A DNA stretch of 64,000 bases from Halofilum ochraceum (GCF_001614315.2 NZ_LVEG02000002.1:1-64000), one strand, 5' to 3'. Counted from the first letter of the stretch, positions 1-9,371 are shown. Numbers and translations are program-made. The notes: a model not told the origin generated them from the letters alone.

Positions 1-70
1 TGTGGCCCAAGAATTGTACGAAGGTGGGGCGAACCGGATGTCGATGGAAAGAAGTGATGAGGGACGGGTT

Positions 71-122
71 CCGGGGACGGTATACCGAACTCCGGGATAT
101 TCGGGGTTCGAGTATGAACTCC
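71..122. repeat. REP-like intergenic repeat (family A plus B)
   Basis: Holds the 17-mer CCGGGGACGGTATACCG (71-87), found again exactly at 44885-44901 and inverted at 7931-7947, followed by a tail of the form ATTCGGGGTTCGAGTATGAA that recurs in degenerate form at many gene ends in this window. Such palindromic intergenic units are typical of REP elements mobilised by Y1/RAYT transposases; no transposase is present here. Confidence 0.6.
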
Positions 123-127
123 TAGGG

Positions 128-146
128 CCCGGCACGGCGTGCCGGG
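128..146 (-). terminator. hairpin downstream of asd
   Basis: Perfect 8-bp stem (CCCGGCAC / GTGCCGGG) with a GGC loop, 30 bases past the asd stop codon on the asd strand. There is no T tract, so it may only stabilise the 3' end or be part of the repeat next to it. Confidence 0.35.
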
Positions 147-175
147 ATTCGCGCCGATGTCCACGGCGACCACGC

Positions 176-1291
176 TCACGCATGCTCCCGAAGGATACGC
201 AGCATACGCCGTAGAGGCTCGGCCGCGCCCCACAGGAGCTGGTCGCCGACGGTGAACGCGGCCAGGTATTCGGGGCCCATGCTGAGCTTGCGGAGGCGTC
301 CGATGGGCACGCTCAGCGTACCCGTGACCTTGGCCGGCGTCAGTTCGCGGACGGTGGATTCCTTGTCGTTCGGGATGACCTTCACCCACTCGTTGCCGTT
401 TGCGAGGAGCGCTTCGATGTCCGCGAGCGGCACGTCCTTGCGCAGCTTGATCGTCAGGCCCTGGCTGTGGCTCCGCATCGCGCCGATGCGCACGCAGATG
501 CCGTCGATCGGCACGGGGTTCTCCGCGCGTCCCAGGATCTTGTTGGCCTCGGCCTGCGCTTTCCATTCCTCGCGGCTCTGGCCGGAATCCATGGGGCGGT
601 CGATGTAGGGGATCAGGGAGCCGCCGAGCGGCACCTGGAACTGTTCCGCCGGGTAGTCGCTCGAGCGCATCGCCTCACTGATCCGGCGGTCGATGTCCAG
701 GATCGCGGAGGCCGGATCCTCGAGCTGGTCCGCGACGCTGCCGTACAGGTAGCCCATCTGGCCGAGGAGCTCGCGCATGTGCTTCGCGCCCGAACCGGAA
801 GCCGCCTGGTAGGTCATCGGCGAGATCCACTCCACCAGGTCCTGCTCCAGCAGCGCACCCATCCCCATCAGCATCAGGCTGACGGTGCAATTGCCGCCGA
901 TGAAATCCTTGTGACCGTTGTCGAGCGCCTGGTCGATCACCTGGCGGTTGACCGGGTCGAGCACGATGACACTGCTCGACTCCATGCGCAGCGTGGACGC
1001 CGCGTCGATCCAGTAGCCGTCCCAGCCGCTGTCGCGCAGATCCCGGTAGACGGCCTGGGTGTAGTCGCCGCCCTGGCAGGTGACGATCGCGTCCAGGCCC
1101 TTGAGCGCCTCGATGTCGTGCGCGTCCTGCAGCGCCGGGGCGTCCTTGCCGACATCCGGCGCCGCGCCGCCGACCTGGGAAGTGGAGAAGAACACCGGCT
1201 CGATGTCGGCGAAATCCCCTTCCTCCTGCATGCGCTGCATGAGCACCGAGCCGACCATGCCGCGCCAGCCTATGAGTCCTACTCGCTTCAT
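176..1291 (-). CDS. asd: aspartate-semialdehyde dehydrogenase
   Basis: NADPH-dependent reductive dephosphorylation of aspartyl-4-phosphate to aspartate semialdehyde, the branch point of lysine/diaminopimelate, threonine and methionine synthesis; cytosolic. The 371-residue product starts [21 protein letters not shown], the Rossmann N-terminus of the gram-negative enzyme, and contains the catalytic-cysteine segment [10 protein letters not shown] and the later [15 protein letters not shown] segment. Length matches the family (E. coli 367). The frame stays open upstream to 1708, but that extension is unlike Asd and the ATG at 1291 gives the canonical N-terminus. Monocistronic as far as can be seen. 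Confidence 0.96.
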   Translation of the reverse strand: MKRVGLIGWRGMVGSVLMQRMQEEGDFADIEPVFFSTSQVGGAAPDVGKDAPALQDAHDIEALKGLDAIVTCQGGDYTQAVYRDLRDSGWDGYWIDAASTLRMESSSVIVLDPVNRQVIDQALDNGHKDFIGGNCTVSLMLMGMGALLEQDLVEWISPMTYQAASGSGAKHMRELLGQMGYLYGSVADQLEDPASAILDIDRRISEAMRSSDYPAEQFQVPLGGSLIPYIDRPMDSGQSREEWKAQAEANKILGRAENPVPIDGICVRIGAMRSHSQGLTIKLRKDVPLADIEALLANGNEWVKVIPNDKESTVRELTPAKVTGTLSVPIGRLRKLSMGPEYLAAFTVGDQLLWGAAEPLRRMLRILREHA

Positions 1292-1837
1292 CGTCCAACC
1301 CCCGGATGTCTTGCCATGAACAAGGGTCGGCCGGCCGCCTTGTTCTCCATGTAAGTCAGTATCGGCGCGGTTCCCGCGCTGATCAAGGAACCGATATTCG
1401 GGCTCGGAGTAAGAACTCCCGGTCGAGCGAACAGCCCGGACCGGAGCCGCGATGTGAGCGGCGTCAGGGAGGGGCGAGGCGGCTGCCTCAATGGCGCCAG
1501 TCCGGGCACGCGGCGCTGGCGCAAAACGGGGGTCGTTGGATTTCCCACACTTGAATCCCCGTGTGTTGCAAGTCCGGCAGCTGAAAAGGCTTTTTGTCCT
1601 GTTCGTCCCTCCGCGTTGTCCGCCAGTGCGCCGGCCACAGACCGGTATCGCCAGTAGTACGGCCGTATGCCCACAGGAGGTGACCTGGCCCGTTTGTTGC
1701 TCACGCATAACGGCCCTGTCCCCGAGCGCGCATCGCTGGTGAGTCTGCCGAAGTCCCGCGGTGATTCCATGATGTGCGATTGCCTTCGTGAACGGGCTGC
1801 CTTCCCGTTTTTCCGAACAACCTGAAGAAGATCAGCC
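1292..1837. other. intergenic region between asd and the glycosyltransferase
   Basis: About 546 bases between divergently transcribed genes, so it must hold both promoters. It contains a degenerate family B repeat around 1391-1422 (GATATTCGGGCTCGGAGTAA, then AACTCC). Open frames crossing it have no recognisable protein features. No riboswitch fold was convincing. Confidence 0.5.
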
Positions 1838-3322
1838 ATGGTGCCCACGGGTAATCGCCAGCGCAGTGAAAGTGATACGGCCCTGTATGAACCGGGAGTA
1901 GTCGCTCGCCGCTCCATTGGCGGCATGGTCACGCCCCCTCCCATCGTCACCGTCGATCGGCCGCTCCCGGAACGCGGGCGGGCCCGCTACAGGGCGGGTT
2001 CCCGACGCCGGTATGTGCCCGTGCGCATGAAGCTGGCCGGTTCACTCCTGTTCGCCGCAGGCTGGGTGGGCGGTAGTTCGTGGCTGGCGCAGCCGTGGAT
2101 TGCGGACCTCGCGGCGATCACGGGGCCCATCCTCGCCTGGGCGGTCGTAGCGGGGATCGCGCTGATACCGGGCTTAGCCAACGCGTTCGTGATCGCCAGC
2201 CTGATCATCGACCGGCGCCCGGTATATCCCGATGTGGCGGTGCCTTCGCGCGCGGTGACCATTCTGGTCGCCGCCTACAACGAGGCCGACTACATCGCGG
2301 ACACGGTGCGCAGCGTCTTCGCCCAGCAATACGAGCCGGGCCGCGAGCTGATCGTCATCGACGACGGCTCGACGGACGCGACCGCCGCCGTCGTCCAGGA
2401 TCTGATCGATCACGGTGTCGCGCCGGCGGGCGATCAGCTGCGGCTCATCCGTCAGGCCGAAAACGGTGGCAAGGCGGCCGCGCTGAATGCCGGGCTGGCC
2501 GCCGCCCGTTACGACCTGATCGTCACCCTCGATGGCGATACCTGGCTCCACCGGGATGCGCTGCGCAATCTCGTGCTCAACCACGAGGGCAGCCCGTCGA
2601 ATACCGCGGCCACCGCCGGTACCGTGCTGGTACGCAACTCGCGCGCGAATCGCCTGACCCGGCTGCAGGAGTGGGATTACTTCATGGGGATTGCCTCGGT
2701 CAAGCGCGTGCAGTCGCTGTACCAGGGGACGTTGGTCGCGCAGGGCGCGTTCTCGGCCTACGAACGATCGGTGCTGCGCGAGGTGGGTGGCTGGCAGGAG
2801 GTGGTCGGCGAGGACATTGTCCTGACCTGGGACATCATCGATCGGGACTACCGTGTCGGCTACGCGGATGACGCCATTGCCTTCACCCGGGTGCCCGAGA
2901 CCATGGGCCGCTACTTCCGTCAGCGCAAGCGCTGGTCGCGCGGGCTGATCGAGGCGTTCCGTCGTTTCCCCCGGGTGTTCTTCCGTCCCCGGCTGAATCT
3001 TCCGTTCGTCTATCTGAACTTCACTTACCCCTACCTGGATCTTATCTACATGACGGTGTTCGTACCGGGCGTGCTGGCCGCGGTGTTCTTCGGGATGTAC
3101 GCCATCGCGGGGATCATGACGCTGGTGCTGGTGCCGCTCGCGCTGCTGATGAGCCTGGTGATGTATGTCAGGCAGTTGAAGGCCTTCCGGGCCCGTGGAC
3201 TGCGTGTGCGGCGCAACCTGCTGGGCTTTGCCGGTTATCTGCTCGCCTACCAGGCGATCCTGTCGCCGGCGAGTCTCGCGGGGTATTTCGCTGAGTTGCT
3301 CGGCCGGAGGAAGAACTGGTGA
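1838..3322 (+). CDS. membrane glycosyltransferase family 2 (PgaC/cellulose-synthase type)
   Basis: Processive inner-membrane beta-glycosyltransferase, probably making an exopolysaccharide. 494 residues: hydrophobic segments near 66-85 and 95-125, GT-A domain with DDG (175-177), DGD (232-234), GED (324-326) and QRKRW (362-366), the D,D,D,Q(Q/R)xRW signature of polymerising GT2 enzymes, then several C-terminal membrane segments (about 395-445 and 460-485). The ATG at 1838 has a GAAGAAG ribosome site; later in-frame ATGs at 1925 and 2027 are possible, and residues 1-60 look poorly conserved. The stop overlaps the next gene. Closest to PgaC (poly-N-acetylglucosamine synthase), but no pgaA, pgaB or pgaD neighbour is present, so the product polymer is unknown. 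Confidence 0.85.
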   Translation: MVPTGNRQRSESDTALYEPGVVARRSIGGMVTPPPIVTVDRPLPERGRARYRAGSRRRYVPVRMKLAGSLLFAAGWVGGSSWLAQPWIADLAAITGPILAWAVVAGIALIPGLANAFVIASLIIDRRPVYPDVAVPSRAVTILVAAYNEADYIADTVRSVFAQQYEPGRELIVIDDGSTDATAAVVQDLIDHGVAPAGDQLRLIRQAENGGKAAALNAGLAAARYDLIVTLDGDTWLHRDALRNLVLNHEGSPSNTAATAGTVLVRNSRANRLTRLQEWDYFMGIASVKRVQSLYQGTLVAQGAFSAYERSVLREVGGWQEVVGEDIVLTWDIIDRDYRVGYADDAIAFTRVPETMGRYFRQRKRWSRGLIEAFRRFPRVFFRPRLNLPFVYLNFTYPYLDLIYMTVFVPGVLAAVFFGMYAIAGIMTLVLVPLALLMSLVMYVRQLKAFRARGLRVRRNLLGFAGYLLAYQAILSPASLAGYFAELLGRRKNW

Positions 3323-4248
3323 ACAGACTCCCGCCATTGCTCGTCCTGCTGCTTGCCCTGGCGCCCTGGCCGGCCGGTGCGGAGCGGCTGCGCAGCACGA
3401 CCGAGCTCGAGGTGAGCGATGACTCGGACGACATCCGCCAGACCCGCTTCACCACGGGGCTGATGCGCCCGCTCGGTGAGTCCGGGCAACACCGGGGCGG
3501 CATCGCGGTCGGTTACGATCGGCTCTCCGAGCCGGGCGACGACCACACCTTCGGTCGCGCCCGCCTCGATTACGAAGGCCGGTACGGCGCCCGCACTGGC
3601 GTTGATGTGTCGGTCGCGGCGCTCTCCGGAGAAGAGTGGTCACCGGTCACCGGTTCGGCCCTGGTGCGCCATGATTTCCAGGGACCGGTCTATGTCGAGG
3701 CCAGCGCCGGGCGCAGCTACGTCGACACCATCGCTGCCATCGAACGCGAGATCGATGTCGACAGCGCCAGTCTTTCCGTCGACCTCGGCGCGTTCGCCGG
3801 CTGGACGCTGGTGGGCGCGCATACGGTCCAGAGCTTCGGTGACGGCAACAACCGGGGCGTGACCGTCGGGCGTCTGATCTACGATGTGCCGCAGTGGGGG
3901 CCCCTGCTGATCGAGGGGCGTGCTCGAACGGTGCGCACCGACTTCGACGCGCCCGAGTACTTCAGCCCGGAGCGCGTGGATGAATATCTGGGGATCGTGA
4001 CCTGGCGGCGCCCCGTTCTCGACGATCGCTGGTTCATCGCCCTGAAGATCGGGGCCGGAAGCCAGTCGATCAACCAGGGGCCGGGCGAGGACCTCTACCT
4101 GGCCGAAGCCGAATGGCGCGGCTGGTTCTCGGACCACTGGGGTCTGGAGGCGAGCGCTGGATGCCGCAACACGGGCGATTTCAGCGCCAGCGCGGCCGAC
4201 GACTACCGGTTCTGCCTGGGCCGGATCGCACTGCTGCGCTCCTGGTAG
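3319..4248 (+). CDS. outer-membrane beta-barrel protein coupled to the glycosyltransferase (YaiO/PgaA-barrel-like)
   Basis: Starts at GTG 3319 inside the stop of the glycosyltransferase (GTGA overlap), so the two are translationally coupled. 309 residues with a signal peptide (cleavage expected after PWPAGA, about residue 22) and then alternating polar/hydrophobic strands with many aromatic girdle residues, ending in the hydrophobic strand FCLGRIALLRSW. This resembles the YaiO family and the C-terminal barrel of PgaA, which export polysaccharide. The likely role is an outer-membrane pore or accessory for the polymer made upstream; that is inference from coupling and topology. Confidence 0.7.
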   Translation: MNRLPPLLVLLLALAPWPAGAERLRSTTELEVSDDSDDIRQTRFTTGLMRPLGESGQHRGGIAVGYDRLSEPGDDHTFGRARLDYEGRYGARTGVDVSVAALSGEEWSPVTGSALVRHDFQGPVYVEASAGRSYVDTIAAIEREIDVDSASLSVDLGAFAGWTLVGAHTVQSFGDGNNRGVTVGRLIYDVPQWGPLLIEGRARTVRTDFDAPEYFSPERVDEYLGIVTWRRPVLDDRWFIALKIGAGSQSINQGPGEDLYLAEAEWRGWFSDHWGLEASAGCRNTGDFSASAADDYRFCLGRIALLRSW

Positions 4249-4417
4249 AGGCGGCGCGCCGGCATCGGGGGCGATCGGATCGAATGCAGCGGATCACGTT
4301 TCGTCCGCTCCGCCGCCCCCGTCCCCAGCCGTCGTCTCGATCATGTGCCGGAATTCCGCGGGACAGTCACCGGATAATCGATCGCCCCGTGTTCCAGGGA
4401 ACGTTGCCTCGGTCGTC

Positions 4418-4455
4418 GGGATTTTCGGGGTCAAAGTAAAAACCCAAATCTCCCT
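4418..4455. repeat. degenerate family B repeat
   Basis: TTCGGGGTCAAAGTAAAAAC, a diverged copy of the intergenic tail repeat seen at 1391, 4984 and 14194. Confidence 0.4.
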
Positions 4456-4542
4456 CAGATGCAGTGATACCGGCTCTCGTGCGCGATACACTGCTCCGTT
4501 GTTTTGCTCGATAGCGAGGCGGCGCCTCGCCGGACGTCATTG

Positions 4543-4974
4543 ATGGCCGATCGCTCGAACGGGCCTCCGCGGCCGCCACACGATGTCGCCGGTGAGGCCG
4601 CGAACGCCGATGCGCGGCAGCGCGCCCTGCGCCGCCTGGATCGCCTTGCGCACGTCCTCGATACCTGCATCCCCGTGCCCTTGCTCCGAACCCGGATCGG
4701 GCTCGACGGCCTCATCGGCCTGGTGCCCGGGATCGGGGATGCGGCCACCGGCATTCTCTCGCTATATCCCGTTGTCGAGGCTTGGCGGCTCGGGCTCCCG
4801 GTCACGACAATCCTGCGTATGCTCGGCAACGTGGGCGTGGATACGGTCATCGGTGCGATCCCGCTGGCGGGGGACCTGTTCGATTTCGCCTACAAGGCAA
4901 ACCGCCGCAATGTCGATCTGCTGCGCCAGGCGTTGCGGGCCCGGGGAGTCGATGAGTCCGCGCCCGGTGGCTGA
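4543..4974 (+). CDS. DUF4112 domain membrane protein
   Basis: About 143 residues. The core with IPVPLLRTRIGLDGLIGLVP, then GIGDAATG and later PLAGDLFDFAYKANRRN, is the diagnostic pattern of DUF4112, a small family with two hydrophobic hairpins and conserved GIGD and AGDLFD turns, predicted to be membrane-associated. Function is unknown. The ATG at 4543 is preferred; an in-frame TTG at 4504 would add 13 residues, and neither has a strong ribosome site. Confidence 0.8.
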   Translation: MADRSNGPPRPPHDVAGEAANADARQRALRRLDRLAHVLDTCIPVPLLRTRIGLDGLIGLVPGIGDAATGILSLYPVVEAWRLGLPVTTILRMLGNVGVDTVIGAIPLAGDLFDFAYKANRRNVDLLRQALRARGVDESAPGG

Positions 4975-4981
4975 CGGCGAT

Positions 4982-5012
4982 CGATATTCGGGGTCGGACT
5001 CAGAATTCCTCG
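4982..5012. repeat. family B repeat copy
   Basis: GATATTCGGGGTCGGACTCA followed by GAATTCCTC, immediately after the DUF4112 gene; it matches the repeat at 1391 with several changes. Confidence 0.5.
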
Positions 5013-5211
5013 GTGGCAGGAATATCGCGACCGCGATCCAATGACGCTCCGGGACGTAGCGTTCGTCGGGGCCCGCGACTCCATTTGCCGGTAATCGGGA
5101 ATGTTCCGGTTGGTTGTGGACGGTTCGTGGCGGGATATGGCGGTGCGACAAATGTGTTGCGGCCAGTCGTAGTTCCGCGGCAGTATTGCCCACGGTTCAA
5201 GGAGTGTAACC

Positions 5212-7050
5212 GTGGCGACCCTGATTCCCTCCATCAATACCTGCCTCCGGCGGATGACCTCGGGTGAGCGCCGATTCGGGCGTCGGCTCGAGAGCCATCT
5301 CGAGAACGACTACCTCTGCTGGTACGACGTGCCGGTCGGGCCGAAGCGCCAGCACCCCGATTTCGTCGTTCTTCATCCCTCGCGGGGCCTGCTCATCCTC
5401 GAGGTGAAGGACTGGAAGATCGACCACATCCAGCGGATCGATCGCCAGTCCGCCACGGTGCTCACCACGGACGGCGCCAAGGAACTGGTCAATCCGCTGG
5501 AACAGGCCCGACAGTACGCGCACGCGGTGATCCGCCCAATGGAGCGCGACCCGGCGCTGGTCCACCCCGAAGGGCACCGCTACGCAGGCCGGCTTCTTAT
5601 GCCTTTCGGCTACGGCGTGGTGCTGTCGCGGATCACGCGCCGTCAGTTCGACACGAGTGATCTCGGCGAGGTGCTCCCGCCGGACCGCGTCATCTGCCAG
5701 GACGAGATGACCGAGTCGGAGGACATGGAGGTATTCCAGACCCGCCTATGGAACATGTTCACCATCTATTTCGATCACCGGCTCGATCTGCCGCAGATCG
5801 ACCGGATCCGGTGGCACCTGTTCCCGGAAGTGCGCATCAGCCAAGGCAGTCTGTTCGAGTCCGACGACGTCGAGCCGGAGTCCGAGGACGTATTGCCGGA
5901 CATCCTGCGGGTGATGGACCTGCAGCAGGAACAGCTCGCGCGCAGCCTCGGTGAAGGGCATCGGGTCATCCACGGTGCCGCCGGCGCCGGCAAGACGCTG
6001 ATTCTCGTCTACCGCTGTCTGCATCTCGCGCAGATGCTGCGCAAGCCGATCCTCGTGCTCTGCTACAACCGAACCTTGGCGCGTCGAATCCAGACGCTGC
6101 TGGTGGAGAAAGGCATTCACGAAGAACGGGTCCACGTGCGCGGGTTCCACAGTTGGTGCCACAGCCAACTGCGGACATACAACGTGGGCATGCCGCGGCG
6201 AGCCCGTAAGCGCGATAAGTTCTACGACGAGATGGTCCAGCGCGTGATCGACGGGGTCGAGCGCGAGGAGATTCCCGGCGGGCAATACGGCGCCGTGCTG
6301 GTGGACGAGGGGCATGACTTCCAGCCGCACTGGCTGAAGCTGGTCGTGCAGATGGTGGATCCGCAGACGCGCTCGCTGCTGGTGCTATACGACGACGCGC
6401 AGTCGATCTACCGGCGCGGCGATGCCTTCAGCTTCTCCAGTGTCGGCATCCAGGCCCGCGGCCGCACCACGATCCTGCGAATCAATTACCGCAACACGCA
6501 GGAGATCCTCGACCTCGCCAGCAAGTTCGCCCGCGACCTCCTGACCGCCGAGCAGGCGGACGAGGACGGCATCCCGCTCGTCGTTCCGGAAACGGCCGGG
6601 CGCGTCGGCGCCCAACCGCAGCTGGTCGAGCTGCCGGACTGGCGCGAGGAGCTATCGTATATGGCCCGGCATCTGCAGCAACTGCACGATTCGGGCATCC
6701 CGTGGCGCGAGATGGCTGTGCTCTATCGCCGGAACAAGAGCGCCGACGCCATCGCGAGTGCGCTCGACGAAGCGGCCATACCCCACGAAGCGCTCGCGAG
6801 CCGCCGCAAGCGCTCGGCGTTCGATGCCAACACGGAGACGGTCAAGGTGCTCACCATGCACTCAAGCAAAGGCCTTGAATTCCGGGCCGTCGCGATACCC
6901 GGCATCAACCGCATGCCCCTTAAGGATGAGGACCCGACGGAGGAAGCACGCGTGCTCTATGTCGGCATGACCCGCGCGATGGATCATCTGCTCATTACCG
7001 GGCACGACAAGGGCGGCTTTCTGGATCAGATCCGAAGCGCCGTGGCGTGA
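5212..7050 (+). CDS. NERD-domain superfamily I (UvrD/Rep-like) helicase
   Basis: 612 residues. The N-terminus (about 17-110) is a NERD nuclease-related domain with a PD-(D/E)xK-like core: HPDFVVLHPSRG (D50) and LILEVKDWK (E64, K66). The SF1 motor follows: Walker A GAAGAGKT (about 255-262), Walker B DEGHDF (about 364), motif III YDDAQSIYRR (about 392), INYRNTQEIL, motif V LTMHSSKGLEF (about 545) and motif VI VLYVGMTRA (about 580). NERD-helicases are widespread in accessory DNA, and a DNA repair or defence role is suspected but unproven. Starts at GTG 5212 after an AAGGAGT site. The first 98 codons plus upstream DNA are duplicated in decayed form at 8850-9210. Cytosolic DNA-processing enzyme. 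Confidence 0.88.
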   Translation: MATLIPSINTCLRRMTSGERRFGRRLESHLENDYLCWYDVPVGPKRQHPDFVVLHPSRGLLILEVKDWKIDHIQRIDRQSATVLTTDGAKELVNPLEQARQYAHAVIRPMERDPALVHPEGHRYAGRLLMPFGYGVVLSRITRRQFDTSDLGEVLPPDRVICQDEMTESEDMEVFQTRLWNMFTIYFDHRLDLPQIDRIRWHLFPEVRISQGSLFESDDVEPESEDVLPDILRVMDLQQEQLARSLGEGHRVIHGAAGAGKTLILVYRCLHLAQMLRKPILVLCYNRTLARRIQTLLVEKGIHEERVHVRGFHSWCHSQLRTYNVGMPRRARKRDKFYDEMVQRVIDGVEREEIPGGQYGAVLVDEGHDFQPHWLKLVVQMVDPQTRSLLVLYDDAQSIYRRGDAFSFSSVGIQARGRTTILRINYRNTQEILDLASKFARDLLTAEQADEDGIPLVVPETAGRVGAQPQLVELPDWREELSYMARHLQQLHDSGIPWREMAVLYRRNKSADAIASALDEAAIPHEALASRRKRSAFDANTETVKVLTMHSSKGLEFRAVAIPGINRMPLKDEDPTEEARVLYVGMTRAMDHLLITGHDKGGFLDQIRSAVA

Positions 7051-7281
7051 CCCATTAAGTCAGGTTCCCGGGGCAGTACCCGAATGATCGGTCGCTCAAT
7101 CTTCCAGGGCGCCTCGCTGCGGTTGTTGTCCCCACACTGATAATTCATGCACATCCTACGGTGACTCGCTCGCACGCTGCGGGGGAATAGCCACGGCTCG
7201 TCTCTGGTAGATACGCAACCGCACAGTTCATCTTATGCGGCCATTCAATAACTTAAGACCATGACTTTTCGGGAGTGAGGC

Positions 7282-7818
7282 GTGAGCGAATCGGGAAGAA
7301 CGCCAGGCGTACAGGATTCAGGGAAAGAACACCCCGTTAATAGCGATGAGCGCGACCGCGCGGTCCCCGATCTGGAGGTAGATTCCAGTGTGGATGGAAA
7401 CCCTGACCGAAGCCGGCAACGGAGTCCGTCGACATTGAGAGAGTTCGGCGGCGGGCAGTGGCTCCTACTGTGGTTCTTCATCACCCTTGGTGTGACCTGC
7501 GGCAACCTGCTTTCGAATGCCATAACCTCGGCTGCCGTCGCCTATCAGCTGCAAGTGGCCATGTCAGAAGTGACGGAAAGCTTCAAAGAGACCTCTGCCG
7601 AGGCCCGACAGGAAGCGCAGGCGGCAGCCGAACGCAGACAGGCGGAGCAGCGGGAGCGGCGCCGGGAAAGCGACCGGGGCCAGAGCCTCGCGCGACAGTG
7701 CCAGGATTGGCGCGCCGCACATGAAGATATGGATACTTACACGACAAGGACAAAAATGAATGAGTACTGCGGGGCCTACCGCGAGTACATCCGAACCGGC
7801 CGCGTATCACGGGAGTAG
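7282..7818 (+). CDS. hypothetical protein with one TM segment and a charged coiled coil
   Basis: Unrecognised 178-residue protein. Polar N-terminal 50 residues, one hydrophobic segment (about 57-85, with WLLLWFFITLGVTCGNLLSN), then a strongly charged Q/E/R-rich helix (about 95-140, with EARQEAQAAAERRQAEQRER) likely to form a coiled coil, and a C-terminal part with paired cysteines (QCQDW and EYCGAY). GTG start with a GGGAGTGAGG site just upstream. It lies between the NERD helicase and a beta-barrel gene; no function can be assigned. Confidence 0.6.
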   Translation: MSESGRTPGVQDSGKEHPVNSDERDRAVPDLEVDSSVDGNPDRSRQRSPSTLREFGGGQWLLLWFFITLGVTCGNLLSNAITSAAVAYQLQVAMSEVTESFKETSAEARQEAQAAAERRQAEQRERRRESDRGQSLARQCQDWRAAHEDMDTYTTRTKMNEYCGAYREYIRTGRVSRE

Positions 7819-7930
7819 ACGCACGCCATAAAAGGTTTCGGGTATCTGCAGCACCTGCCATTGGACGCCGTCCGGAGATTCGGAATCGGGCAGTTCCGGA
7901 CACGTGATACTGAACAACCGCCGACGAGAT

Positions 7931-7955
7931 CGGTATACCGTCCCCGGAACTGCCG
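7931..7955. repeat. REP-like family A repeat, inverted copy
   Basis: CGGTATACCGTCCCCGG is the exact reverse complement of the 17-mer at 71-87 and 44885-44901. Confidence 0.6.
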
Positions 7956-8055
7956 TTGCGGGTCTCTTTTTCCTGATATTCACCCGCGGATTTGCTTGCC
8001 GTCTGAAGGTGCAACATATAGAGTGCGCGCGCCATCCGCCCACCAAGGACAGACC

Positions 8056-8613
8056 ATGACCCGATTCACGCCACTACTTCTCGCCGGCATCCTGTCGATG
8101 CCGTCGGTTGCCGCCGCCCAATCCTCGGATGACTTTGACAGCAACGGATACTTCGGCATTGGTGCACTGTCTTGGACATATGATGAGGACAACTTCCCCG
8201 AAGCATCTGGCACAGGGGTGCAGTTCCGTGTCGGCGGCCAAGCCGCGAAACATCTCGACATCGAAGCACGCTTTGCGACTGGTGGATCGGATACCGTAAC
8301 GGTTAACACATTTGGCGGGCCGGTGGATGTCGATGTCGAACTCGACAATGCGCTCTCGTTTTTCCTCAAGCCGCATACCGGCGGACAGCAGGTGCGCGGC
8401 TACGGGTTGCTCGGCTTCACGACTGGCGAACTGACGGCCAGCGCCGGCAACTTTTCCCAAACGGCCGACGACAGCGGCTTCTCTTACGGTCTCGGAGGCG
8501 AAGTGAAACTCGGCGACAGTCCGGTTTGGCTGAGCGTCGAGTATGTGAATTACCTTAGCGAGGATGACTACACCGTCGACGGTGTATCCGCCGGGCTTCG
8601 CTTCACTTTCTAG
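8056..8613 (+). CDS. small outer-membrane beta-barrel (OmpA-like/porin family)
   Basis: 185 residues. Signal peptide ending around AAAQSSDD, then eight or so amphipathic strands with glycine-rich turns (for example GYGLLGFTTG and FSYGLGGEVKLG) and a C-terminal strand ending in F (SAGLRFTF), the outer-membrane assembly signal. It fits the small opacity/OmpA-like barrels. The ATG at 8056 follows AAGGACA and gives a proper signal peptide; the frame is open upstream to 7861 but that part is not protein-like. Function beyond a barrel is unknown. Confidence 0.8.
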   Translation: MTRFTPLLLAGILSMPSVAAAQSSDDFDSNGYFGIGALSWTYDEDNFPEASGTGVQFRVGGQAAKHLDIEARFATGGSDTVTVNTFGGPVDVDVELDNALSFFLKPHTGGQQVRGYGLLGFTTGELTASAGNFSQTADDSGFSYGLGGEVKLGDSPVWLSVEYVNYLSEDDYTVDGVSAGLRFTF

Positions 8614-8914
8614 CCTTACGCCGACTCTTCATCATTCGCCCCGTATGGTTCGCCCTGCGGGGTGTCCTCCAGGGAGTTCTGGGGGGCCGAAGGCGGTATA
8701 CCGATCTCGAAAAGCGTTGCTGGAGTTCGGGGTCGCGGTGTGCGGGATCGGAGTAACAACTCGGCGAATACTTCCGCTCAGCGGCGATTTTCTGATCCGA
8801 CTGGGATGACCGCAGGGGCGTGAGCTCCGGGGCTTCGAGTCTCGAATGCCACAAATGCGTTGCGGGCAGGCATCACCCAACCGCACTATTGCCCACGGTT
8901 CAAGGCGTGTGGTC
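8614..8914. other. repeat-rich intergenic region
   Basis: Holds a partial family A copy (CGGTATACCG at 8694-8703), a family B tail with GGGATCGGAGTAACAACTCG (about 8740-8765), and from about 8850 the DNA duplicated from upstream of the NERD helicase (compare GCCCACGGTTCAAG at 8891 and 5189). Confidence 0.6.
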
Positions 8915-9210
8915 GTGGCGACCCTGATCCCTTCCCTCAATAACTTCCTCCGGCGGATGACCTCGGGCGAGCGCCGGTTCGGGCGGCGGCTCGAGAGTCA
9001 TCTGGAGAACGATTATCTCTGCTGGTACGACGTCGCGGTCGGACCGAAGCGCCAGCACCCCGATTTCGTCGTTCTCCATCCCTCGCGGGCCTGCTCATCC
9101 TCGAGGTGAAGGACTGGAAGCTGGACCACATCCAGCGGATCGATCGGCAGTCCGCGACCGTGCTCACGACGGACGGCGCCAAGGAACTGACGAATCCGCT
9201 GGAGTAGGCC
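8915..9210 (+). pseudogene. decayed 5' fragment of a NERD-helicase gene
   Basis: Closely matches the first 98 codons of the gene at 5212, including the GTG start and about 60 bases of leader. One G is missing from the GGGG run (now 9087-9089), which shifts the frame, and the original frame meets TAG at 9205-9207 where the intact gene has a Gln codon. Homology stops right after. Many differences fall at third codon positions, so this looks like the remnant of a once-functional paralogue rather than a fresh duplication. Confidence 0.8.
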
Positions 9211-9221
9211 CCGGGTCAAGG

Positions 9222-9257
9222 GTCAGGTCTTGCAATGAAGTCAGGTCTTGCAATGAA
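9222..9257. repeat. tandem 18-bp repeat
   Basis: Two perfect adjacent copies of GTCAGGTCTTGCAATGAA (9222-9239 and 9240-9257), immediately after the NERD fragment. The GGTCAGGTCTTGCA type of sequence is common at ends of RAYT-associated repeats; a related pair is at 47914-47995. Confidence 0.7.
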
Positions 9258-9371
9258 GCACGAGTAACCGGGGCATCTCAGATCAGGGTTTTGCCGGTGA
9301 TCGGCTCAACCCTATTCCAATCCAGAGATCCCGGTAGCAGACAGTGCCGCGGTCTGTTGACGGGAGCCCAG

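Noticed and set aside
467-1354. Long plus-strand open frame over asd
   Set aside because: It is antisense to a clear asd gene, has His/Arg/Asp-rich composition and no protein motifs; a GC-driven shadow frame.
1292-1708. N-terminal extension of the asd frame
   Set aside because: The extra 139 residues resemble no part of Asd, and the canonical N-terminus begins at 1291.
1640-1837. Possible c-di-GMP riboswitch before the glycosyltransferase
   Set aside because: CTCACGCATAACGGCC resembles part of a GEMM core, but the second conserved arm and the CGCAAAGCC element are missing.
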